A program made the position numbers and the translations under genes. From Verrucomicrobiota bacterium (GTDB lineage: Bacteria > Verrucomicrobiota > Verrucomicrobiia > Chthoniobacterales > Terrimicrobiaceae), in assembly GCA_009886045.1 (NCBI GenBank), contig VFJO01000109.1, positions 1 through 34,986 of the forward strand: 34,986 nucleotides of DNA. The letters run 5' to 3'. Positions 22,974-31,476 of this stretch are shown here, piece after piece. The notes under the pieces were generated by a model, which saw only the letters and a list, made by a program, of their open reading frames with translations, had not been told where the DNA came from and did no database searches. Numbering within the stretch: position 1 is the first letter of the stretch; each line of letters opens with the position of its first letter.

Positions 22974-23387
22974 TTAGGCCGCTTGTTCTGAGGCTGAGGT
23001 TTTCGGAGCCGTGCTTCGGGGAGCGTTCTTCGACGGGGTGACCTCGGAGTGGCCAATGAAGGTAGCGCCTTCTTCAATGATGATGCGCATTGCTTTCAGG
23101 TCGCCGAGCAACTCAGCGTTGGATTTGAGTTCACAGCGCTCCTGCACCGTGACATTGCCATTCACTGTGCCGTGAATGATGACGGTCTTCGTGCGGACGT
23201 CTCCCTTGATGACCGCATTTTTTCCGAGTGTGAGAGTGCCTTCGGAAATGATTTCTCCGTCGAGTTTGCCGTCGAAGATCATTTCGCTGTCAAATTTCAA
23301 GGTACCTGTCAGCTCAACATCACTGGTGAGGATGTTTTTCGATGTGGAGGGTTCCGAAACAAGTGAGGTGATATTGTTGAGGTTCAT
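22974..23387 (-). CDS. Bactofilin family cytoskeletal protein
   Basis: 137 residues from ATG 23387, preceded by AAGG six bases upstream; the start at 23408 has less support. The core (about 20-115) consists of beta-helix repeats such as VELTGTLKFDSEMIFDGKLD, GEIISEGTLTLGKNAVIKGD and GTVNGNVTVQERCEL, the bactofilin (DUF583) signature. Short disordered ends, with a Lys/Ser/Thr/Pro tail, are typical. Such proteins polymerise without nucleotide and organise cell-wall enzymes or cell shape. It is the first gene of a two-gene leftward operon with the zinc-ribbon bactofilin and divergent from the aminotransferase gene. Confidence 0.92.
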   Translation of the reverse strand: MNLNNITSLVSEPSTSKNILTSDVELTGTLKFDSEMIFDGKLDGEIISEGTLTLGKNAVIKGDVRTKTVIIHGTVNGNVTVQERCELKSNAELLGDLKAMRIIIEEGATFIGHSEVTPSKNAPRSTAPKTSASEQAA

Positions 23388-23488
23388 ATTGCGCCTTAGG
23401 CTATACAATTTTCTGCAAGGCGGTCAATGCAAGGGAACGATCGAAAAAAGGGGGGGGCGATTTTGATTCAGGTTGTAAAAGTTGTTTG

Positions 23489-23518
23489 TTGACGCATGCA
23501 GCGCCGAACCGATACTTT
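23489..23518 (+). promoter_or_regulatory. Probable sigma-70 promoter of the aminotransferase gene
   Basis: TTGACG (23489-23494) and TACTTT (23513-23518) are separated by 18 bases and lie 50 bases before the ATG at 23568. No Shine-Dalgarno sequence follows. Confidence 0.45.
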
Positions 23519-23567
23519 CACCCGCTCGCGCGACCGCGCTTTACAGACAACAACATAATTCTTCTTC

Positions 23568-24731
23568 ATGGAAACAGCGACTCGACTTCAACAACTCACA
23601 CCATCCCTCACGCTTGCGGTTGACAGCAAGGCCAAGGCCATGAAAGCCGAAGGCATCGAAGTTTACGGATTCGGTGCCGGCGAGCCCGACATGGACACTC
23701 CGGAACACATCAAGGCGGCAGCTATCAAGGCGCTCCAAGAGGGCCGCACAAAGTATACGCCCAGCTCGGGGATTCCGGAACTCCGCCAAGCAATTTCTCA
23801 AAAATTTCTCAAAGACAACGGTCTCGATTACAAGCCGAGCCAAGTTGTTGTCAGCAGCGGTGCCAAACATTCGTGTTTCAATGCGATCGCTGCTGTGGTG
23901 AATGAAGGCGACGAGGTGATTATCCCAGCGCCTTATTGGCTCAGCTACCCAGAAATGGTTCGTCTCGTTGGTGGTGAACCCGTCTTCGTTGAGACCACTC
24001 AGGAGAACAACTGGAAGATCACGCCAGAGGATTTTGAAAATGCGATGTCGCCGCGGACGAAGATGATCATCATCAACTCGCCCGGCAACCCAACCGGCTC
24101 TATCTACACCCGAGATGAACTCAAAGCCCTGGCTGAAGTCGCCGCCGAGGAGGATATCTTTATCCTCTCTGACGAAATTTACGAAAAGCTCACCTATGAT
24201 GGGGCCGAGCACATCAGCATCGCTTCAATCTCGCCCGAAGCTTACGATCTCACGATTACAGTGAACGGTTTTAGCAAAGCCTATTCCATGACTGGATGGC
24301 GCCTTGGATACCTAGCTGCTCCAGAGCCAATCGCCCGCGTGATTGATTCCATGCAGAGCCACATGACTTCTAATCCCTGCTCCTTTGCGCAGTACGGTGG
24401 TCTTGCAGCCCTTACTGGAGATCAGCAGTGCGTGAATGACATGCGGGACGAATTTGATATTCGCCGCCAGTACATGTTCGAGCGCCTCACTCAGATTTCT
24501 GGCATTTCAGCTGTCCGTCCGCAGGGCGCTTTTTATGTTCTAGCAAATATAAGCGCCCTCGGCCTGAAGTCCCAGAATTTTGCAGATCGTCTTCTTTCGA
24601 AAGCCAACGTAGCTCTTGTTCCCGGTGTTGCCTTTGGTGACGACCGCACCGTGCGCTTGAGCTATGCTACCAGCTTGGATGTCATTAAATCCGGCCTCGA
24701 TCGCATCGAAGAGTTCTGCAAGACACTCTAA
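23568..24731 (+). CDS. Pyridoxal-phosphate aminotransferase, aspartate aminotransferase type (class I)
   Basis: 387 residues, typical of AAT class I-gamma/beta enzymes. The PLP lysine is Lys237 in VNGFSKAYSMTGWRLGY, with Asn174 in NSPGNPTG, Asp202 in LSDEIYEKLTY, and a phosphate-binding Arg after the lysine. The N-terminal TYK-like GAGEPDMDTPEHI and YTPSSGIPELR are standard. It transfers amino groups between aspartate and 2-oxoglutarate; related members also use prephenate, so substrate range is open. Single gene with its own promoter and a terminator shared with rarA. Confidence 0.9.
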   Translation: METATRLQQLTPSLTLAVDSKAKAMKAEGIEVYGFGAGEPDMDTPEHIKAAAIKALQEGRTKYTPSSGIPELRQAISQKFLKDNGLDYKPSQVVVSSGAKHSCFNAIAAVVNEGDEVIIPAPYWLSYPEMVRLVGGEPVFVETTQENNWKITPEDFENAMSPRTKMIIINSPGNPTGSIYTRDELKALAEVAAEEDIFILSDEIYEKLTYDGAEHISIASISPEAYDLTITVNGFSKAYSMTGWRLGYLAAPEPIARVIDSMQSHMTSNPCSFAQYGGLAALTGDQQCVNDMRDEFDIRRQYMFERLTQISGISAVRPQGAFYVLANISALGLKSQNFADRLLSKANVALVPGVAFGDDRTVRLSYATSLDVIKSGLDRIEEFCKTL

Positions 24732-24752
24732 AGAAGCTAGTCAAATTCCAAC

Positions 24753-24792
24753 AAAAAGAGGGCGCTACGACTTTCGGGCGTCCTCTTTTTTT
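24753..24792. terminator. Bidirectional rho-independent terminator between aminotransferase and rarA
   Basis: AAAGAGG and CGC pair with GCG and CCTCTTT around a loop, followed by a run of eight T on the plus strand and TTTTT on the minus strand. The last codons of rarA (stop at 24765-24767) lie inside the stem, so one structure serves both converging genes. Confidence 0.75.
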
Positions 24793-26108
24793 TCTAATTC
24801 GAAGAGGGTACGCCAGTGATCAAGGCGTTCTTTGATGCGTTTTTCCAATCCATTTTCGGTAGGAGTGTAAAAACGCCGACCCTCGGGCAGGTAGGCCTGG
24901 GGCACGTAGGACCCCTCAAAATCATGACTGTAGAGATAGCCCTTGCCATGGCCAAGTCGCTCGGAGCCGGCGTAGTGTCCATCGCGCAAATGTTCTGGCA
25001 CAGCGAGGGTGCGGCCTTCCCTAACTTCTTCCGATGCCTTCCCGATTGCCACGGTCGCACTATTGCTCTTCGGGGCTGTTGCTAGATAGAGAGTGGCATG
25101 AGCGAGCAGCAAATTTGCCTCAGGCAGGCCGATGAATTCGACAGCTTGAGCCGCTGCTTGCGCGACAAGCAGGGCATTCGAATCCGCCAAGCCGATGTCC
25201 TCGCTGGCACAAATAATAAGCCTGCGCGTGATGAAACGTATTTCTTCACCAGCGTGGAGCATTTTTGCCAACCAATAAATCGCTGCGTCCGGATCGCTCC
25301 CCCGAATGCTCTTAATAAAGGCGCTGATCGTGTCGTAATGGGCATCCCCCGTGCCATCGTAGACGACGGCTTTTTTTTGTATGCTTTCTTGGGCGTTGGC
25401 GAGGTCGATATGAATCCCTCCGTCTTTCGCAGGCGGGCACGTGAGGGCCGCAATTTCAAGGGCATTGAGGCATTTTCGTGCATCTCCGTCGCTCAGCTTC
25501 GCAAGAAAGGCCGCCGCATCTGGAGAAATATGAATATTCATCCCCCCCAGACCCCGTTCGACATCGGATAATGCGCGCTCGATCAAAACAAGAAGCTCGC
25601 TCTCGGAGTGGGGGAGCAGCTCAAAAACTTGCGATCGGGAAATCAATGCGCTGTTGATGCTGAAAAACGGATTCTGCGTCGTCGCCCCGATCAGGCGGAT
25701 TCTGCCATTTTCAACTTCGGGTAGAAGCACGTCCTGCTGCGCTTTATTGAAGCGGTGAATCTCATCCACAAATAGAATCGTTCTGCCGCCAGAGTTTCGC
25801 CTGGAAGCTGCCCTGGCAATGACTCTACGGATATCTGCGACGTTGCTCTCAACCCCGCTCAGGCGCTCAAATGGTGAAGCCGTAGCACCAGCGATGACTT
25901 GCGCCAGCGTGGTTTTTCCCGTTCCCGGAGGGCCAAAAAGGATCAGCGAAGAAATACGATCTGCCTCAATTGCACGGCGTAAAAGTTTGCCCTGAGCAAG
26001 CAGGTGCTCTTGGCCACAATACTCGTCCAACGTGCGCGGCCGCATTCGAGCAGCAAGGGGAGCGTCAGCATCGATTTCAACAGGTTCTTGAGCAAAAAGA
26101 TCGTTCAC
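24765..26108 (-). CDS. rarA: Replication-associated recombination protein A (AAA+ ATPase)
   Basis: 447 residues from GTG 26108; this start gives NDLFAQEP before PLAARMRPRTLDEYCGQEHL, matching the family N-terminus. A TTG at 26147 would add 13 residues. Walker A is GPPGTGKTT (59-67), Walker B ILFVDEIHRF (from 111), sensor 1 GATTQNPFF, and the C-terminal MgsA-type domain includes EDIGLADSNAL and YLYSHDFEGSYVPQAYLP. RarA/MgsA acts at stalled replication forks, loading onto SSB-coated DNA. It is convergent with the aminotransferase gene and divergent from the small gene before pyrR. Confidence 0.95.
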   Translation of the reverse strand: MNDLFAQEPVEIDADAPLAARMRPRTLDEYCGQEHLLAQGKLLRRAIEADRISSLILFGPPGTGKTTLAQVIAGATASPFERLSGVESNVADIRRVIARAASRRNSGGRTILFVDEIHRFNKAQQDVLLPEVENGRIRLIGATTQNPFFSINSALISRSQVFELLPHSESELLVLIERALSDVERGLGGMNIHISPDAAAFLAKLSDGDARKCLNALEIAALTCPPAKDGGIHIDLANAQESIQKKAVVYDGTGDAHYDTISAFIKSIRGSDPDAAIYWLAKMLHAGEEIRFITRRLIICASEDIGLADSNALLVAQAAAQAVEFIGLPEANLLLAHATLYLATAPKSNSATVAIGKASEEVREGRTLAVPEHLRDGHYAGSERLGHGKGYLYSHDFEGSYVPQAYLPEGRRFYTPTENGLEKRIKERLDHWRTLFELEKKEDARKS

Positions 26109-26196
26109 TCTGCCAACTACATTCCTCCAAGCTCTGCATCTCTCCAATGAAAATCCTGAACTTCTTCAAGCCTTTTGAACATTCTCATTGGGGGAT

Positions 26197-26225
26197 TTGA
26201 CAAGTGCCTGCTGAGTATGTTTTAA
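26197..26225 (+). promoter_or_regulatory. Possible promoter upstream of the small gene and pyr operon
   Basis: A perfect -35 TTGACA (26197-26202) is followed after 17 bases by TTTTAA, a poor -10. An alternative is TTGAAA (26233) with TATTAT (26258), 19 bases apart, which would start the transcript at about the ATG of the small gene. Neither is decisive. Confidence 0.3.
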
Positions 26226-26267
26226 CAATTCCTTGAAATTTCGGTGCACATGATATCTATTATCTCT

Positions 26268-26498
26268 ATGAATCCTCCCCCCACCGAAACATCTGACTTG
26301 GTAACAAACTCAGTCTTATACAAAGAATTCCTCGCTGAGCGGGACGAAATTTTGCGCCACAAATGGATCGAAAGCGAAAAAGTCGGTCGGGATATCGGAT
26401 TTGAAAAAGCACTTCTTGATTGGATTCTAAAATACCGCTCCGGCTGGCGAACCAACCGAGTAAAAACTCTAAGGAGTCATTCCCACCAACCAGCTTAA
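26268..26498 (+). CDS. Small conserved-looking protein of unknown function
   Basis: 76 residues from ATG 26268. The core YKEFLAERDEILRHKWIESE, followed by KVGRDIGFEKALLDWILKYR, is charged, predicted helical and has the look of a conserved small domain; I have an impression of similar RHKWIESEK-type proteins in related bacteria but cannot name a family. There is no signal peptide or metal motif. It ends 14 bases before the hairpin that controls pyrR, so it is either a separate short transcript or the first gene of the pyr transcript. Earlier in-frame starts at 26244-26250 are possible. Confidence 0.6.
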   Translation: MNPPPTETSDLVTNSVLYKEFLAERDEILRHKWIESEKVGRDIGFEKALLDWILKYRSGWRTNRVKTLRSHSHQPA

Positions 26499-26512
26499 CA
26501 ACCCCCATCTGT

Positions 26513-26543
26513 CCTTTAAAGCGGTCCTGTGAGGCCGCAAAGG
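26513..26543 (+). promoter_or_regulatory. PyrR-binding RNA hairpin overlapping the pyrR ribosome-binding site
   Basis: The transcript contains GGTCCTGTGAGGCC (26523-26536), matching the PyrR-binding consensus ARUCCNGNGAGGYU apart from its first and last bases. It is closed by GCGG/CCGC (26521-26524 with 26535-26538) and a lower stem CCTTT/AAAGG (26513-26517 with 26539-26543). The lower stem contains the Shine-Dalgarno of pyrR (AAAGGAG), so PyrR plus UMP should block translation. No intrinsic terminator is seen in the leader. Confidence 0.75.
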
Positions 26544-26547
26544 AGAA

Positions 26548-27111
26548 ATGAAAGCAGACCCACACATATCGGAAAGTACCCAGCAAATGGTCATGGACGC
26601 CGAGTCCATGGAGAAAGCCATTCGCCGCATGGCCCACGAGATCGTCGAGCGCCATGACTCCCTCAATAAGCTCGTCCTTGCTGGAATCCCCACACGTGGC
26701 GTGGAAGTGGCCCGTCGCCTCGCCGACCACATCGAGAAAATCGAAGGCGTACGCCCTTATTTTGGGACATTGGATATCTCGATGCACCGAGATGATCTCT
26801 CGACCCGTGGTAGGGTTACGGCTCTTGAAGTCACCCGCCTTCCGATGGATATCGACAACCGCCCACTGGTTCTAGTGGACGATGTTTTTTTTACCGGTCG
26901 CACCACTCGCGCTGCTCTGGACGCGTTGGCCTCATTCGGACGCCCCTCAATCATCCAACTGGCTGTCCTCGTGGATCGAGGCCATCGGGAACTTCCTATC
27001 CGGCCAGACTACGTGGGCAAAAATCTTCCGACATCGCTCGAGCAAAAAATCCGCGTCCGTTTTGAAAATTTGGACTCTGTTCCCGACTCGGTGTTCGTCA
27101 TCAAACCATGA
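26548..27111 (+). CDS. pyrR: PyrR: pyrimidine operon regulator / uracil phosphoribosyltransferase
   Basis: 187 residues. The PRPP-binding loop [13 protein letters not shown] (108-120) is the hallmark of PyrR within the type I phosphoribosyltransferases. Other conserved parts are [14 protein letters not shown], a [14 protein letters not shown] segment, and [14 protein letters not shown] near the end, implicated in RNA binding. In the family, PyrR bound to UMP binds a hairpin in pyr mRNA and lowers expression; it also makes UMP from uracil and PRPP. A matching hairpin precedes this gene and would hide its ribosome-binding site AAAGGAG. Its stop overlaps the pyrB start (ATGA). Confidence 0.96.
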   Translation: MKADPHISESTQQMVMDAESMEKAIRRMAHEIVERHDSLNKLVLAGIPTRGVEVARRLADHIEKIEGVRPYFGTLDISMHRDDLSTRGRVTALEVTRLPMDIDNRPLVLVDDVFFTGRTTRAALDALASFGRPSIIQLAVLVDRGHRELPIRPDYVGKNLPTSLEQKIRVRFENLDSVPDSVFVIKP

Positions 27112-28043
27112 GCTCCTGGAAACGAAAAGACCTGACCGGATTGGATGAACTCGATGCAGACGAGATCACCTTTCTCCTCGATACCGCCCGTGCCTTCAAA
27201 GGCGTCGGCAAGCGTAGCCTTAAAAAGGTCCCCGCACTCCGCGGCAAGACGCTTGTCAATTTTTTCGTTGAGCCCAGCACTCGAACTCGGACGTCGTTCG
27301 AGATTGCAGCGATGCGCCTGAGTGCGGACGTGGTGAACATTTCGGCCACTGCTTCGAGCCTCCAAAAAGGAGAAACCCTCAAAGACACCGCGCTCAACCT
27401 TCAAGCTCTGCAGGCAGATATTATCGTTCTCCGCCATAGTTCGCCGGGGTCTTCCCGGTTCCTCGCCGAACGCTTGGAATCAAGCATCATCAATGCGGGC
27501 GATGGGGCTCACGAACACCCTACGCAAGGTTTGCTCGACATCTTCACCATTCGCGAAAAATTCGGTCGCATCGAGGGCCTCAATGTTTCCATTGTCGGCG
27601 ACATCCTCTTCAGTCGTGTCGCCCGGTCAAATATTTTTGGACTCCTGAAACTCGGTGCCAAAGTCACTCTTGTTGGACCCTCGACGCTGGTTCCCAAAAG
27701 TTTTGAAAAACTTGGCGTCCGCGTCATTCATCGTATCGATGACGTCCTCGCCGAGGCGGATGTGGTCAACCTTCTCCGCATCCAGCACGAGCGTCAGCGT
27801 AAGGAATACTTTCCCGGCCTTGGCGAATATGTCGCCCTCTTTGGCCTCACCAAAGCCCGCGCTGCCAAGTTGAAGCCATCCTGCCTCATCATGCACCCGG
27901 GCCCAATTAATCGGGGTATCGAAATCGACAGCGACGTGGCCGACGGGGCTCAAAGCGTGATCCTCGAGCAAGTCACAAACGGAATTGCCGTTCGCATGGC
28001 TGTTCTTTACTCCTGTGCCGGCGGTGCCGGTGTACCCTCATGA
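27108..28043 (+). CDS. pyrB: Aspartate carbamoyltransferase catalytic subunit
   Basis: 311 residues. The carbamoyl-phosphate motif is [10 protein letters not shown] (55-64), followed by a [12 protein letters not shown] segment, an HPTQGLLDI loop, and [11 protein letters not shown] near the C-terminus. It catalyses carbamoyl phosphate + aspartate to carbamoyl-aspartate, the committed step of pyrimidine synthesis. No pyrI regulatory subunit gene is adjacent, so control is likely through PyrR. It overlaps pyrR and pyrC by four bases each and is translationally coupled. Confidence 0.97.
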   Translation: MSSWKRKDLTGLDELDADEITFLLDTARAFKGVGKRSLKKVPALRGKTLVNFFVEPSTRTRTSFEIAAMRLSADVVNISATASSLQKGETLKDTALNLQALQADIIVLRHSSPGSSRFLAERLESSIINAGDGAHEHPTQGLLDIFTIREKFGRIEGLNVSIVGDILFSRVARSNIFGLLKLGAKVTLVGPSTLVPKSFEKLGVRVIHRIDDVLAEADVVNLLRIQHERQRKEYFPGLGEYVALFGLTKARAAKLKPSCLIMHPGPINRGIEIDSDVADGAQSVILEQVTNGIAVRMAVLYSCAGGAGVPS

Positions 28044-29320
28044 AAAAAATTACCCGTATCGTGAATGGGCGAGTCATTGACCCCGCCAATCGCCGCGATG
28101 AATCAGCAGACCTCTGGATTGCCAACGGTCAAATCACCACCGCACAAGTCGGCGAGGCAACTGAAACGATCGATGCTTCTGGCCTCGTCGTGGCACCTGG
28201 GCTCATCGACATCCATGTCCACCTCCGCGAGCCTGGTCAATCGCATAAGGAGACGATAGCCAGTGGCACGCGCGCTGCCGCCGCAGGAGGCTTCACCACC
28301 ATCGTGGCCATGCCAAATACAACCCCTCCGGCAGATAGCGCCGCGACGATCACGTGGATCAAGGAAAAAGCGGCGCGCGAAGCCTGCGTGAATGTTCTTT
28401 GCACTGGAGCGATCTCGAAGGGGTTGAAAGGGGAGGAACTCGCGCCTTTTGGTTCCCTTTTTCAAGCTGGGGTTGTGGCTCTCACCGATGATGGCCACTG
28501 CATCCAGAACCACGAGATCATGAGGCGGGCTGTTGAATATGCGCGCATGTTTGGTCTTACCGTAATGGACCACTGCCAAGACTACTCGATCGTAGGGGAT
28601 GGCATCATGCATGAGGGCGAGTGGAGTCTCCGACTCGGTCTTCCTGGTTGGCCTCGTGCAGGTGAGGAAATGATCGTGGCTCGCAACATCATGTTGGCTG
28701 AACTCTGCGACTCGCCGATCCACTGCCAGCATATCAGCTCCAGCGGCAGTGTGCGCCTCATCCGTGAAGCCCGGGCGAGGGGAGTGAAAATTTCCGGCGA
28801 GGTCTGCGCTCACCATATTGCGCTCACCGATGCCACGCTCGCAGCCTTCGATACCAATTTTAAAATGAACCCACCCCTGCGTACGCAGGAGGACATCGAT
28901 GCCATTATCAAAGGGATTGCAGATGGCACGCTGACCATCCTTTGCAGTGACCACGCGCCGCATGCCTCTTACGAGAAGGAAGTGGAAATTGATCACGCAC
29001 CCTTTGGCATCACTGGCCTCGAAACTCAGTTTGCCATTTTTCACGATGTCCTCGTGCATCAACGCGAAGCGATCGATCTGCCACGCCTTATCGCGCTGTT
29101 CACTTCGGAACCCGCCGCTCTTCTCAAATTAGACCGCGGCACGCTCGGCATCGGTGCGCCTGCAGATATCGTACTCATCGACCCACGGCTGGATTGGACT
29201 TTTGATAAAGACCAATCGGCCTCGTTGTCCAAAAACACCCCGTTCCACGGTCACAATTGGCGCGGTCGTGCCGTTCGCACGATCGTAAGAGGGGAGACGG
29301 TCTGGTCTCTCCCGACTTAG
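28040..29320 (+). CDS. pyrC: Dihydroorotase (class I)
   Basis: 426 residues, the length of class I amidohydrolase-type dihydroorotases. Metal ligands His59 and His61 lie in [62 protein letters not shown] and [13 protein letters not shown] supply the other conserved metal and substrate residues. It closes carbamoyl-aspartate to dihydroorotate. It is the last pyr gene in this run; its stop overlaps the stop of the convergent pdhC gene by four bases, leaving no room for a separate terminator. Confidence 0.96.
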   Translation: MKKITRIVNGRVIDPANRRDESADLWIANGQITTAQVGEATETIDASGLVVAPGLIDIHVHLREPGQSHKETIASGTRAAAAGGFTTIVAMPNTTPPADSAATITWIKEKAAREACVNVLCTGAISKGLKGEELAPFGSLFQAGVVALTDDGHCIQNHEIMRRAVEYARMFGLTVMDHCQDYSIVGDGIMHEGEWSLRLGLPGWPRAGEEMIVARNIMLAELCDSPIHCQHISSSGSVRLIREARARGVKISGEVCAHHIALTDATLAAFDTNFKMNPPLRTQEDIDAIIKGIADGTLTILCSDHAPHASYEKEVEIDHAPFGITGLETQFAIFHDVLVHQREAIDLPRLIALFTSEPAALLKLDRGTLGIGAPADIVLIDPRLDWTFDKDQSASLSKNTPFHGHNWRGRAVRTIVRGETVWSLPT

Positions 29321-30507
29321 AGCGTTTCCGGAGCGTTGAGTAACTCCGCGATACACTTGAGCAGCCGCCCGGCTGCGCCGCCATCGAGCACGCGATGGTC
29401 GAAGCTGAGTGTGAACATGGCTTCCACGACCGGAACAAATTCTTCCAGCTTCGGATTCCAGTTCGGAACTGTTTGTCCAGCGCCCATTCCAAGGAGGATA
29501 GTCTGCTCGGGAAGAGGAATCGGCGTGGCAAGAGTGAGGCCGAAGGTGCCGTAGTTCGTGATCGTAGCAATGGATCCGCCGGTATCTGCTGCCGGCAGGC
29601 GGCGCTGACGGGCGAGTTCGACAAGGCGGTTGTAACGGGAGACCAAGTCGTCGAGCGGGAACTGATCGGCATTTCGAATCACTGGCACCATCACTCCATC
29701 CTCCGCTTCCACTGCAAAACCAATATCTACCGAAGGCGGATGCACGATGCTTTCGCCAACGAGGCGTCCGGCAGGCGCGCTATTCTCACCAAGAGCCACA
29801 GCGAGAGCCCGGAGCGCATAGAGAGCTGGCCCTGGCTTGGAGGGATGTGCTTTGCGGTGGGCAAGAAGTTTATCAAGGCGAATGGGAATTCCGACGGTCG
29901 CCAGCGGACGCGACCAACTCCGGATCATGGCATCGGCTACGGCCTTTCGCATCGGGGAGGCAGGAGTGATTTTGTTGTTCTCAATGCTTCCCATGAAGCG
30001 CTCGAGGTCCTCTATCGTAACACGTCCGCCAGCACCGCTGCCGGCTATTCCAGAGAGATCCGCTGCGCGGAGGCCGAGGTCCGACATGCGTGCCTTCATA
30101 CGGGGCGAGAGGTAGGTGACTCCTCCAGCGTGTGCAGGAACTGGCAAGCCTCCTGGGATAGTCGGCTCGACTTTTTGTGGGGCAGGGGGTGCGTCGGAAC
30201 ACTTCTTTGCAGGTTTCCGCGATGGTTTTTCCTCTTCATCCAAACCAAGGCGCTTGGCTTCCTCGACGCTTACCTCGATCTGCCCAAGAATGGCCCCAAC
30301 GGGATAGCTGACTCCATCTTCGGCCAGCATTTCGGTGATGGTTCCCGAGCATGGAGCCGTGACGGCCATCATGGCTTTGTTTGTTTCGACTTCAATCAGG
30401 TCGGCATCAGCTTGGATGCTGTCGCCTTCTTTAAAAAGGACGCGAACGATGGTCGCCTCGGCGATGGATTCACCAAGTTGGGGCATTTTAATAGGAACGA
30501 GAGCCAT
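29317..30507 (-). CDS. pdhC: Dihydrolipoamide acyltransferase (E2 of pyruvate dehydrogenase complex)
   Basis: 396 residues in the order lipoyl domain (1-80, lipoyl Lys44 in EVETNKAMM), linker, E3-binding domain (131-171, YLSPRMKARMSDLGL to GRVTIEDLERF), linker, and catalytic domain (185-396). The active-site motif is SFDHRVLDGG with His371 and Asp375. It transfers the acyl group from lipoate to CoA. It lies six bases downstream of the E1-beta gene in the same operon. It has a single lipoyl domain; the usual lipoyl-lysine context DK is NK here. The precise 2-oxoacid (pyruvate rather than branched-chain) is inferred. Confidence 0.92.
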   Translation of the reverse strand: MALVPIKMPQLGESIAEATIVRVLFKEGDSIQADADLIEVETNKAMMAVTAPCSGTITEMLAEDGVSYPVGAILGQIEVSVEEAKRLGLDEEEKPSRKPAKKCSDAPPAPQKVEPTIPGGLPVPAHAGGVTYLSPRMKARMSDLGLRAADLSGIAGSGAGGRVTIEDLERFMGSIENNKITPASPMRKAVADAMIRSWSRPLATVGIPIRLDKLLAHRKAHPSKPGPALYALRALAVALGENSAPAGRLVGESIVHPPSVDIGFAVEAEDGVMVPVIRNADQFPLDDLVSRYNRLVELARQRRLPAADTGGSIATITNYGTFGLTLATPIPLPEQTILLGMGAGQTVPNWNPKLEEFVPVVEAMFTLSFDHRVLDGGAAGRLLKCIAELLNAPETL

Positions 30508-30513
30508 GGTATG

Positions 30514-31476
30514 TCAGATTTGAAGGAGCCGCCTTGCTGCAGCGGCAATGGTGGATGCGGTGGGGCGGTGGGCCGCCCAAAGATCGGGATGGTAGGGGAC
30601 AGGTGTGTCTTTGGCGTTAACTCGCATGGGTGCGGCATCGAGAAGGCCGAAGCCCTCCGAGGAGACACGGGCTAAAACCTCCGCAGTAACGCCACCCCAA
30701 GGCCATTCCTCACTCACGCAGAGTAGGCGGCCGGTACGTGCCACGGAGGCCAAAATGGTGTCAGTGTCGAGTGGCTTGACGCTGCGCAGATCGACGACTT
30801 CGATTTCGTAGCCATCTTCGGTGAGTTCTAGTGCGGCGGCGAGGGATTCGTGAAGCATGGCGCCATGAGTCACGATGGTTGCATCGCGGCCGGCCCGCGC
30901 AATGCGTGCCTTGCCGATCGGTAAGGCCGTATCGGGCAACTTCTCTGCTTTCAGATGATAATAGAGGAATTTGTGTTCACAAAAAATAACCGGGTCGTCG
31001 ATGTTCACAGCCTCGAGAAGCATAGAGTAGGCGTCCTCGACCGTTGCTGGAGTGACCACTACTAGGCCTGGCCAATGGGCGTAAATCGCCTCTAGGCTTT
31101 GGCTATGAAAGGGGCCTCCACCGGAGGTTCCCCCTGAGGGAAGACGAACCACAATAGGGCAAGGCACATTTGTGCGATAAAAGAGGGTCGCTGCGTGATT
31201 GACGATCTGATTCAATCCGCAAGTCGAGAAGTCGGCGAATTGCATTTCGACAATCGGCCGGGCGCCTTCGATGGCAGCACCGATCGCCATGCCAATGATT
31301 GCGTCCTCGCTGAGTGGCGCATCTAGAACTCTCCCGGGAAACTCCGCAGCAAGGTTTTTAGTGGCCTTGAAGGCTCCTCCAAAACTTCCGATATCTTGGC
31401 CGTAAAGAAAAACGCGGGCATCGGTAGCGAGGGCTTTTTGTTGAGCCAGGCGTATGGCTTCGAGGTAAGTGATCAT
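30514..31476 (-). CDS. pdhB: 2-oxoacid (pyruvate) dehydrogenase E1 beta subunit
   Basis: 320 residues. Typical E1-beta segments are VFLYGQDIGSFGGAFKATKN, APLSEDAIIGMAIGAAIEG (thiamine-site Glu region), EMQFADFSTCGLNQIVNHAA, RLPSGGTSGGGPFHSQSLEA and VVTPATVEDA. With E1-alpha it forms the heterotetramer that decarboxylates the 2-oxoacid and acylates lipoate on E2. It starts four bases inside the end of pdhA (ATGA-type overlap) and is followed by pdhC. No E3 gene is in the operon. Confidence 0.94.
   Translation of the reverse strand: MITYLEAIRLAQQKALATDARVFLYGQDIGSFGGAFKATKNLAAEFPGRVLDAPLSEDAIIGMAIGAAIEGARPIVEMQFADFSTCGLNQIVNHAATLFYRTNVPCPIVVRLPSGGTSGGGPFHSQSLEAIYAHWPGLVVVTPATVEDAYSMLLEAVNIDDPVIFCEHKFLYYHLKAEKLPDTALPIGKARIARAGRDATIVTHGAMLHESLAAALELTEDGYEIEVVDLRSVKPLDTDTILASVARTGRLLCVSEEWPWGGVTAEVLARVSSEGFGLLDAAPMRVNAKDTPVPYHPDLWAAHRPTASTIAAAARRLLQI

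Noticed and set aside
23440-23460. A/G homopolymer run before the bactofilin gene as a phase-variation tract
   Set aside because: The run is short, lies upstream of both divergent starts outside recognisable promoter spacing, and may reflect sequence noise.
29395-30675. A 426-codon forward open frame opposite the E2 gene
   Set aside because: It is the shadow of pdhC/pdhB on the other strand, with no domain, atypical composition and no ribosome-binding site.
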